The position numbers and the translations under genes are program-made. DNA of 41,112 bases from JAJDIA01 sp031555145 (lineage in GTDB: Bacteria > Bacteroidota > Bacteroidia > Bacteroidales > Tannerellaceae): the NCBI GenBank assembly GCA_031555145.1, contig JAVBUR010000063.1:1-41112 (forward strand), in the 5' to 3' direction. Shown piece after piece: positions 16,239-23,548 of this stretch. The notes under the pieces are model-generated. The model was not told the origin of the DNA, searched no databases, and worked only from the letters and a program-made list of their open reading frames with translations. Numbering within the stretch: position 1 is the stretch's first letter; every line of letters starts with the position of its first letter.

Positions 16239-17510
16239 TTAAGATACGCATACTAGTTGACGATAGATAGCAAGCAACTGTTTGGCTAAAACCACATCAT
16301 TGTAACGAGTGGTGGAGAGGAAAGAAGCCTGTTCTCGGAATTGTGCCAGTCGTTCTTTATCCAGCAGTAGTTCTTCCAATGCATCTGCCAAAGCCTCACT
16401 GTTATTCGGTTCGTAAAGAAGCCCCGCTCCATCCACGATTTCGGGAAAAGAGCCTGTTGCCGGTTCCACAACCGCACATCCGGCAGCAAAAGCCTCGCAG
16501 AGGTAAAGTCCTACGCTTTCAGTAAAGGTGATGGGAACGGAAAGAACGGAAATCGTATTGAAAAAGCGTTCATGATGCTCCAGTGTATAGGTATGATCGA
16601 TCTCTACATCGTCCATATAAGGCGACAGGTTGCGTATAATTGTTTTCAGGAATGGTTTATCTTTAGCGGTATATCCGCCACCGATCTTCAGTTTGAGGTT
16701 CGGGATCGTGTTTTGCTTCTTCAACCTGACAAAAGCGTCAGCCAGGATATCCAGTCCGCTCAGTTGGTTCATCCGGTAGAAGAAACCGATCACAGGGTAT
16801 TCGGGAGGTATAGATACGGCATACTTTTCCCGGTTCACGCCCGGATAAACCACATCCACTTCAGAGATATGCGGAATGCGTTGCTGAAGGATTGTTCTAT
16901 AATATGCGCTTGTTGTAATAAAACGGTCGATGTATATGCTATTATCCCGGATACCTTGCCAGGCCGCAAAGGCATCGTGCTCGGCAAGGCTGTCTATCCA
17001 TACTTCTTCATCCTGTAGGGAACAGACTATGGGTATAGTAAGTTGTGCCTTGATGGCTTTGGCAATACCAATCAACAAGCTACTGGAAAGATGGATTACA
17101 TCAGGGCGTTCCTGTTCCCTCATCCAGGCGATTATCCGAGCAACCTGATCATGAAAAGAGGGATCATCGCCATTGATCATGGCAAGAGTCATGCCCTCCA
17201 TTCCTTCGGCAGAAGTAGTTCCGGAGAAGGAAGAGGCCAACTGTAGCATCCTATCAGATCCTGTCAGGCGTTGCAACCATGTAGGCATGGTTCGTTTCGA
17301 GAAAAATCGTTGTGCGATATAGAATGTCGTAGCCGGAAAAAATAATGGGGTATCCGCCTGGAAAGAAGCATGCTTAAGCGGCAGGTACAAAGGCATGATA
17401 ATCACTTCGTGCCCTGCCTTACGTAATGCCGTTGCCTGTAGGTTATCACGGAAACAATTACCGCAATAAAAGGAGTCGCCCGATCCCGGTGTGATAAAGA
17501 GCATTCTCAT
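16239..17510 (-). CDS. GT4-type glycosyltransferase
   Basis: Retaining GT-B glycosyltransferase of the GT4 class, which moves a sugar from a nucleotide-sugar donor to an acceptor in the cytoplasm. The 423 residues start with the Rossmann strand MRMLFITPGSGDSFYCGNCF; the N-terminal domain runs to about 225 (YPGVN marks the hinge). The C-terminal domain has the donor-site motif ESVGLYLCEAFAAG with the E-x7-E pair at about 337-345. No signal peptide or membrane helix is present. It is the last gene of the large operon and its start overlaps the stop of the ABC permease gene by 4 bases. That placement suggests its acceptor is the lipid or protein handled by the transporter (inference). The acceptor and sugar cannot be read from sequence. 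Confidence 0.88.
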   Translation of the reverse strand: MRMLFITPGSGDSFYCGNCFRDNLQATALRKAGHEVIIMPLYLPLKHASFQADTPLFFPATTFYIAQRFFSKRTMPTWLQRLTGSDRMLQLASSFSGTTSAEGMEGMTLAMINGDDPSFHDQVARIIAWMREQERPDVIHLSSSLLIGIAKAIKAQLTIPIVCSLQDEEVWIDSLAEHDAFAAWQGIRDNSIYIDRFITTSAYYRTILQQRIPHISEVDVVYPGVNREKYAVSIPPEYPVIGFFYRMNQLSGLDILADAFVRLKKQNTIPNLKLKIGGGYTAKDKPFLKTIIRNLSPYMDDVEIDHTYTLEHHERFFNTISVLSVPITFTESVGLYLCEAFAAGCAVVEPATGSFPEIVDGAGLLYEPNNSEALADALEELLLDKERLAQFREQASFLSTTRYNDVVLAKQLLAIYRQLVCVS

Positions 17511-20500
17511 GACAGGTCAATAAAAGATTGGACTTCATGCCTCACCGACCTTCGGACAAAGAAAAGCACACATACAACAAAGAAAAGAGTAAAGAACAGA
17601 GCCAGTAACCACACCCCTACTCCAGTATTCATAAAGCTGATACTGACACCTACCAGCGATGCAATCACACCGGTAGCAATAGCATAGAGGGGGACGAGGA
17701 TGTTCTCGCGATACAGGATATATTCGATCCGGTCGGCAGTAAAGCCAAGTGTACGGTATAAGCCAATTTCCCGGCGACGCATCACCAGGTTCTTACGGAT
17801 AACGATCATAAAGCTCATGAGACCGAGCAGGAGGCCAAACCCTCCCAATGTCATAAAGATGGTGAGGTAGGTATCCGTTACTACGTTGAATTGCTTAAGC
17901 CGGTCGTTGGTGGTGGAGACACGGACACCATATTCGTTCAATGCCTGCGAGAGCAGGGTCTTTACTTCTTCGTTCTTATCGGCATCCACCTTCAGCAGAA
18001 AAACTTCGCTGCCGGTGATTTCTCCCCAGATATCGGAGAAAAGGGAGCGGTCGATCAGGATATGTCCCTGGAAGATGGTATTCGGCAACGTACCAGCCAA
18101 GAGGATGGCGACACGTTGGCCGTTATCGCCTTCATAGTACAGCGTGTCGCCGAGACTCAGGCCAAGGCTCCATTGCAAGACAGTGGCATCGACCAGCGCC
18201 GGATAGACTCTGTCGGAAACCGTTTGCAACTGTGCAAATATGCCTTCCCGGTCTGTATCGAATATACTTTGGGTAACGTCGAAACCACTGGTGACCAATG
18301 CCTGCATATCCACGCCTAACACAGAAGGGGTACTCACTTTATTCAGATTGAGGCAACTGGCATCGTCGGCATTATACCGAAGACATTGCAGCACTTGCGT
18401 TTGGGCAGGCAAATCGGTCAAAGCCAGCTTATTTCGTCCGGATTGGGTAGCCAGGTTATGATAGACCGGAATACTGCTCTCGCACCAAAGCGTATAGCCA
18501 CCGGTTCCACGCTGCAACTGGCTGCTGTCAGCAAAACTTTGTCGGTTCAGTCCTACGGAGAAAACAATAAACACACCTACCGTCAGCGTGAAGAAAGACA
18601 AAATCTGCTGTTTCCGGTTTGCCAACAACCCGCCCCAAACAAGTCCGGCAGAAGTAAGACCCACCGAACCGAAGGATGTATTCCGGCTGATCAGGTAATC
18701 CCCCCACAAGGTTGCCGTTCCGATCAGGACAACACCCACCGTTACAAAGAGAGCAACCGATTGCAGGAATAACCAGTTAGCGGCGATAATAGCTACCGCC
18801 AGCACCGTACTGAGTATGACCCATAACCGTTTCCTTTTCAGGGAACGTGCCTGTAACCGTTTATATGTAACCTTTTCTTTCAAGGCACGGGTAATAGCTA
18901 TTCGCAACAAGCCCAATGAAAGAAGGAAACCTATTAACAGGCTTGTCAATAGCGTGGTAACCGTAGGATACACCGCAAAGCCATCTGTCTGTGTCGCTCC
19001 TTTCCAGACATTACCCAACAGCCATACAACAATGGCCGTATACAACAGACCTGCTATAACCCCAACCACAGACGCCCCGGCCACTACAGGCATCGATTCC
19101 CGCCAAAACTGCCGGATGATTCGTTTGCGCGGATAGCCTAACGCTTGCAATAACTCAATCTCCGGGCGGCGCTGATACAGCATTTCCGACAGGGGAACCA
19201 GCATCAGTAACATGGCTGACAGGATAATAAAGAAACCCAGGGCAAGAAACAATCCGGAGAAGTTTACTCCATTGCGGGCAGCATGCAACCCGGCTTCACG
19301 AGGGTGAATCAGTTGGATATCGAACATAGCCGGGCGTAACTCCGTCAGGTCGGGTGTTTCGCCTGCGACACGGATAGCGGTGGCAGTACCGAAGTTATTT
19401 CCCCAGTCACCGGCTACGGCTTCATAGGAAATGATGGCTTTGGGGGTACTGCGGTAGAGTTCCCAATATCGTTCATCTTCGTCGGTGATCAGATTCATGT
19501 TGATAGGCAGATCGCTGTCCCAGTCGGTACACCGTTCGACATCGGAGAGGCCGGGGAAGTCTGCACTCAGTGTCGGGTCGGCTTGGAGTTCGGTCAACGG
19601 AACGATCTGTTGTACACGGAAGGAGGCGGTGTCGGTGACCAGCGTCTTCAGGTCTTTGGAGGTATAATAGGTAAGGCGTACCGTATCACCGACCTGCGCA
19701 TGAAGACGGCGGGCGGTATAATCAGACAGGATGGCTTCGTCTTTAGACAATGTGGTTTCTTTGTATCTGTCCATCGCAGTGACGAAGGAATACGGGACGG
19801 ACTGGTTGCCTGACTCGATGGAGTTAGCGAGGTAGGAGAAGAGGCGATTAGCATCGTGGTTGTTCCGGCAGATAGTCTCCACGACTTCCTGTTGGAGGAA
19901 GACGCGGTCGGAACGGATTTCAGTATAGCCGTTGTGCGGATGGACAAAGAGGCCGGAAGCGGTGTATGTCCATATATCGTTCCAGCCTTCTTCCGTTACT
20001 TTCCGGGAGTTGAGGATGAGGTTTATCTTGCTTGGAACTTCCAGTGCCTCAGCTAGTTCGTTGCGGTTGACAAAGACATTGAAAGGGAGGACTTGTTCAT
20101 TCTTCATGCTGATGTTTCCGCCCGATGCGGCATCGACCACGCCGTCGTAACGAAGACGGAGGCTGGTGGTGTAGTTTTCGGTCACGAAGAGGGAGCCGGA
20201 GGGGACAAGGCCAGTGGCGGGGAGACGGAGGACAAGGTCGGTGGCTGTACTTACACCTAACTCCCTTGCTAATGGGGGGTTAACGCGGATGGTATTCAAC
20301 CGCCCCACCATCGCAAGCGATGGTCCCCCCCGCCTTTCAAGGCGGGAAGCCAGGATAGCTTCAGACACGTCTGAGATTGTATCAGACACGCAAGGAAGAG
20401 AGTCAGGAATACCCCAAACGTAGACGGGGATGAGTTTACCATTTTGGGAGATAAAACCGTTGGTTAGTAAGACGCCTTCGGCGGAATCACTGAAAAGGGG

Positions 20501-20725
20501 AGTTTTCATCAACGTTTCCGACAGGAAGCCGTTACGAGCAAAAAGGATCGATTCGGTATTGCCCAACCGCTCTGTTACCCGCTTTTCGAGAGTGGAGCGG
20601 ACGGAATCACCCACGACAAGGCTACCGACAATCACGGAGACGGTGATAAGTACGGCTACTGCAACCAGCTTGTAATAGCGGGCATACCAAATGAGACTTT
20701 TATATGTCAGCGTACGGAGATTCAC
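17507..20725 (-). CDS. MacB/FtsX-type ABC transporter permease (duplicated)
   Basis: Large inner-membrane permease of 1072 residues for the ATPase encoded just upstream. It has an N-terminal helix (about 18-40), a long periplasmic domain, a first FtsX domain with helices at about 480-640, two further helices (about 660-710), a second periplasmic domain, and a second FtsX domain at about 950-1060 (VIRKNLVMRRREIGLYRTLG). This is the duplicated FtsX layout of the MacB/LolCDE superfamily, which moves lipoproteins, peptides or lipids by mechanotransmission rather than through a classical pore. The start is GTG, overlapping the ATPase stop (GTGA). Residues of about 127-143 correspond to two back-to-back DNA palindromes and look like an in-frame repeat insertion. 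Substrate unknown. Confidence 0.88.
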   Translation of the reverse strand: MNLRTLTYKSLIWYARYYKLVAVAVLITVSVIVGSLVVGDSVRSTLEKRVTERLGNTESILFARNGFLSETLMKTPLFSDSAEGVLLTNGFISQNGKLIPVYVWGIPDSLPCVSDTISDVSEAILASRLERRGGPSLAMVGRLNTIRVNPPLARELGVSTATDLVLRLPATGLVPSGSLFVTENYTTSLRLRYDGVVDAASGGNISMKNEQVLPFNVFVNRNELAEALEVPSKINLILNSRKVTEEGWNDIWTYTASGLFVHPHNGYTEIRSDRVFLQQEVVETICRNNHDANRLFSYLANSIESGNQSVPYSFVTAMDRYKETTLSKDEAILSDYTARRLHAQVGDTVRLTYYTSKDLKTLVTDTASFRVQQIVPLTELQADPTLSADFPGLSDVERCTDWDSDLPINMNLITDEDERYWELYRSTPKAIISYEAVAGDWGNNFGTATAIRVAGETPDLTELRPAMFDIQLIHPREAGLHAARNGVNFSGLFLALGFFIILSAMLLMLVPLSEMLYQRRPEIELLQALGYPRKRIIRQFWRESMPVVAGASVVGVIAGLLYTAIVVWLLGNVWKGATQTDGFAVYPTVTTLLTSLLIGFLLSLGLLRIAITRALKEKVTYKRLQARSLKRKRLWVILSTVLAVAIIAANWLFLQSVALFVTVGVVLIGTATLWGDYLISRNTSFGSVGLTSAGLVWGGLLANRKQQILSFFTLTVGVFIVFSVGLNRQSFADSSQLQRGTGGYTLWCESSIPVYHNLATQSGRNKLALTDLPAQTQVLQCLRYNADDASCLNLNKVSTPSVLGVDMQALVTSGFDVTQSIFDTDREGIFAQLQTVSDRVYPALVDATVLQWSLGLSLGDTLYYEGDNGQRVAILLAGTLPNTIFQGHILIDRSLFSDIWGEITGSEVFLLKVDADKNEEVKTLLSQALNEYGVRVSTTNDRLKQFNVVTDTYLTIFMTLGGFGLLLGLMSFMIVIRKNLVMRRREIGLYRTLGFTADRIEYILYRENILVPLYAIATGVIASLVGVSISFMNTGVGVWLLALFFTLFFVVCVLFFVRRSVRHEVQSFIDLS
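20307..20346. repeat. Paired palindromes inside the ABC permease gene
   Basis: Two 18-bp palindromes lie almost end to end within the coding sequence: ACCATCGC-AA-GCGATGGT (20307-20324) and CCCGCCTT-TC-AAGGCGGG (20329-20346). Each has an 8-bp perfect stem and a 2-base loop, with a run of C between them. In the permease frame they encode a Gly/Arg-rich stretch (about ERRGGPSLAMVG) in a region where related permeases run straight from one strand to the next. They look like an inserted intergenic-type repeat. Confidence 0.75.
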
Positions 20726-21393
20726 TGTAGCGTTCCTTCTTTGAGGGTGAGTATACGTTGGGCAAAAGCAGACGTTTCATCCGAATGAGTGACCATCAGG
20801 ATGGTGGTTTGTAGTTGGCGGTTGATATCCGACAGCAGGGAGGCGATGCGGCGGGCATGTTCGCTATCCAATTGACCGGTCGGTTCGTCGGCCAGGAGCA
20901 GCAGGGGCTGCATGATCAATGCCCGGCAGACAGCAACCCGGCTGGATTCTCCGCCGGAAAGGGTATGCGGGTATTGTCCCGCAACAGTGGAAATATGCGT
21001 CAATTCCATCAGGTGACAGGCGTATTCGAGTCGTTCCGGTGTCGGACGGTCGGCATACGCCAGTGTTGGCAACAGGATATTTTCCAAAGCCGTATACTGG
21101 GGCAGCAGGCGATGATCCTGAAAGACAAATCCTATCTGTGTGTTGCGGATGGCAGAGAGGTCGAGTCCTGCTGTCGTCATTTCCACACCGGCTAACTGAT
21201 AATTACCGGCATCGGGCAGAAAGAGTGTACCGAGGATCGACAGTAAGGTCGTCTTCCCGGAGCCGGAAGCGCCTTTGATAGCGAGAAACTCACCCTTCTC
21301 CACTTCCAGGTTAACACTACGAAGTACCTTATTCAACCGGTCTTCCCCATCCCGGTAACTTTTCTTTATTCCTGATAAGCTAATTAACGACAT
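20722..21393 (-). CDS. ABC transporter ATPase, MacB/LolD type
   Basis: ATP-binding subunit for the duplicated FtsX-type permease that overlaps it downstream. The 223-residue protein is a compact ABC domain: Walker A GASGSGKT (41-48), Q-loop in FVFQDHRLLPQYTALENILLP-like sequence, signature LSGGESSRVA, Walker B LLLADEPTGQLD and the H-loop in MVTHSDE. The phrase QDHRLLPQ and the short length place it in the LolD/MacB group. It lies 5 bases after a beta-propeller lipoprotein gene, so the three are made together. Confidence 0.92.
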   Translation of the reverse strand: MSLISLSGIKKSYRDGEDRLNKVLRSVNLEVEKGEFLAIKGASGSGKTTLLSILGTLFLPDAGNYQLAGVEMTTAGLDLSAIRNTQIGFVFQDHRLLPQYTALENILLPTLAYADRPTPERLEYACHLMELTHISTVAGQYPHTLSGGESSRVAVCRALIMQPLLLLADEPTGQLDSEHARRIASLLSDINRQLQTTILMVTHSDETSAFAQRILTLKEGTLQ

Positions 21394-21398
21394 ATGCT

Positions 21399-22550
21399 TT
21401 ACTTTTTAGTTTTTCCAAAACAGAACAACGTTCCCTTAGCAGTCAATACCATAAAATGGTCCTTGATAACAGCCGGGGAGCCGACAATCTGTTCTCCGGT
21501 ATCGTATTCCCACACCAATGTTCCCTCTTCGGCATCGAGGATGGAGATGATACCCGTTTTCGTACATACAATCATCCGGTCGCCGGCAATCACCGGTGAG
21601 CTCTCGCCGACATTCCCTTTAAGCAGGTACTTCCAACTGACGCTTCCGTCGTTACGACTGATGGCATACACATGCCGGTCACTGGAAAGAACATACAGCC
21701 TGTCCACCGTAATGGCCGGTACGGAGACAAAAGATCCATCATCATCCAATGCTTCCTTTATCTTCTTATGTTGAACGATCTTTCCTTTTTCCAAATAGAG
21801 TTCATAGATATTGCCTGCATAATCGCCCACATAACATAAGTTGCCCATAATGGCAGGAGAGGCCGGGACATAGGCTTCGAGCATTAATGAATCAGTCGGC
21901 TCACCGGTTTTACAATCGATAATTCGCAACCAACTGTCGCAACCGCCGAAGATCACATATTTCTTCCACAAGGCCACGGCGCCATTGATATAGTAGCCTG
22001 TCTCGAACTGGTTGATCACCTCTCCGGTATGAGAGTCGAGGCCGTACAGGATATTATCATAGCTACCGAAGACTACCGCCTGCCGTCCTTCAAAGTTGAT
22101 ACTGTTGGGCGAAGCGGATACTTGTCCCCAGGTTTCGTAATTCCAGAGCGTGTCTTGCCGCGCCAGGGAGAGGGCACTCATATTGCCGTCGATGCGTCCG
22201 ATATAGAGGACGGAGTCGTGGATCATCGGTGTTGCCTCCACGGCAGTCTTGAAGTCATAGTCAAAAACAAGCTCGCCTTGCAGGCTGACGCCACGTACAT
22301 GCCCCCGGTTGTCCGACCAATAGGTTGTCCCTTTGTCAATCACCGGAGAAGAGACGGTACGAACACTCGTCTTGAATGTCCACAGTAGTTCCGGTTGGGC
22401 GGGGAGCTTGATATCCGTATAACCGCTCAGGGCGGCATCTCCACGGAAGAGGTGCCAGTCCATCGGATCGGAACTGCCGGACGAATCAGTACTACAGGTA
22501 CAACCCGTCGCTATCAGGCCCAGTATAATAAAATGTATCAGATGCTTCAT
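21399..22550 (-). CDS. PQQ-like beta-propeller lipoprotein
   Basis: A 383-residue lipoprotein: signal peptide with lipobox ATGC (Cys17), then a Ser/Thr/Asp-rich spacer. The mature part has repeated PQQ-like/BamB-type blades, seen in recurring units such as VLYIGRIDGNMSAL, ILYGLDSHTGEVI and ISILDAEEGTLVWEYDTG. No strong acidic surface-export signal follows the Cys, so the periplasmic side of a membrane is likelier. Such propellers often bind other proteins or extracellular ligands rather than PQQ; no PQQ synthesis gene is nearby. I start at the ATG at 22550, because the longer reading lacks a signal peptide at its N-terminus and would overlap the previous gene. It sits directly before the ABC ATPase gene. 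Confidence 0.85.
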   Translation of the reverse strand: MKHLIHFIILGLIATGCTCSTDSSGSSDPMDWHLFRGDAALSGYTDIKLPAQPELLWTFKTSVRTVSSPVIDKGTTYWSDNRGHVRGVSLQGELVFDYDFKTAVEATPMIHDSVLYIGRIDGNMSALSLARQDTLWNYETWGQVSASPNSINFEGRQAVVFGSYDNILYGLDSHTGEVINQFETGYYINGAVALWKKYVIFGGCDSWLRIIDCKTGEPTDSLMLEAYVPASPAIMGNLCYVGDYAGNIYELYLEKGKIVQHKKIKEALDDDGSFVSVPAITVDRLYVLSSDRHVYAISRNDGSVSWKYLLKGNVGESSPVIAGDRMIVCTKTGIISILDAEEGTLVWEYDTGEQIVGSPAVIKDHFMVLTAKGTLFCFGKTKK

Positions 22551-22572
22551 GGCATACGTGTTTCGTTTGACG

Positions 22573-23544
22573 TTATTCGTTGATGTATAAGGCGCCTGTC
22601 GGACAGAGTACCGCCAAGGCTTCACTTACATGATTACGGTTTTCCTCCGGTAGTACAACCTGCATACCGAACCCACGGTCGCGGAAGGTAAAGCCGTTCT
22701 CACTGTTATAGACACAGAGTCCGCAACGGATACACTTGGATGGTTCGAACCAGAGTTTACCTGTTACATGCTCCCTGTGCATAACCGGAAGTGCAGAAGT
22801 TGCTTCATACCGCGGCCGCTTGATACCGGCATCCGTGGCGTGAAGGCGTAGGTGGCAACTGCTTCGTCCGGCACAGGCACAATGCAGACAACGGGAAGGA
22901 GTCGTCACTGTAGCCGTCAAAAGGGCTTTCTCCGTCGGAGAGAATCGTCCGAGACGGGAGAGGAAGCGGTCTTTGTCAGGTTGCTGACAGGTTTGTGTGG
23001 TACCGGCAACGGGAAGTGTTCCATTCTCCACCACCTCCCGGATAATCCGGCGGATGGATACTGCCTCGTCTACCGTTCCCCGGCGACACGCCTTTTCACA
23101 GGGAGCCTTGCAAGTATCGCAGGCTATGACCGGCAGGGAGAACGAAGAGGCAATCAAGGCCAGCGCCTCCGCATATTGTCCGGCATCATACCTGCCGAGC
23201 ATCCGCTCGACATCCAGTCCTTGTGGACAAACCATCGAGCAGGGAGCTTCACAATCCGCCCGGTGATCGCTTAGGAGCAGTTCCAACGATAGACGACGTA
23301 TGGTACGCACTTCATCGCTCTCGGTATCTATCTGCATTCCGTCAATAGGGACGGTGGTACAGGAAGGGATAATCTGCCCCGTGACACTGTTCCTGACAGC
23401 ACAGACCATACAGGATGATTTATGCCTGGCTCCCTTGGCATAACACAGGGAAGGAATCGTCAATCCGATACGACGGGCAGTTTCCAGTATCGTTTCACCG
23501 GCCTGGACTTCTACCAGGGTATTATTGATTGTGATAGTCACCAT
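22573..23544 (-). CDS. [2Fe-2S]/[4Fe-4S] electron-transfer subunit
   Basis: A cytoplasmic 323-residue Fe-S protein, expected to pass electrons to or from the NADH-oxidising fusion protein encoded 4 bases upstream. The N-terminal 85 residues are a plant-type [2Fe-2S] domain (C34, C45, C48, C62), as in NuoG and in HydA-type hydrogenases. Next comes a module like the N-terminus of GltD/dihydropyrimidine dehydrogenase: C98-x3-C102-x3-C106-P, then C142, C145, C149, C153 within CDTCKAPCEKACRRG. A further cluster site has C271, C274, C277 and a distant C314-P. The flavin-binding domains that normally follow the GltD-like module are missing, and so is any hydrogenase H-cluster or molybdopterin domain. 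It therefore looks like a wiring subunit rather than a catalytic one. Confidence 0.85.
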   Translation of the reverse strand: MVTITINNTLVEVQAGETILETARRIGLTIPSLCYAKGARHKSSCMVCAVRNSVTGQIIPSCTTVPIDGMQIDTESDEVRTIRRLSLELLLSDHRADCEAPCSMVCPQGLDVERMLGRYDAGQYAEALALIASSFSLPVIACDTCKAPCEKACRRGTVDEAVSIRRIIREVVENGTLPVAGTTQTCQQPDKDRFLSRLGRFSPTEKALLTATVTTPSRCLHCACAGRSSCHLRLHATDAGIKRPRYEATSALPVMHREHVTGKLWFEPSKCIRCGLCVYNSENGFTFRDRGFGMQVVLPEENRNHVSEALAVLCPTGALYINE

Positions 23545-23548
23545 GGCA

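Noticed and set aside
22551..22625. 25-residue N-terminal extension of the propeller lipoprotein
   Set aside because: It would overlap the preceding gene and bury the signal peptide and lipobox that start at the internal ATG.
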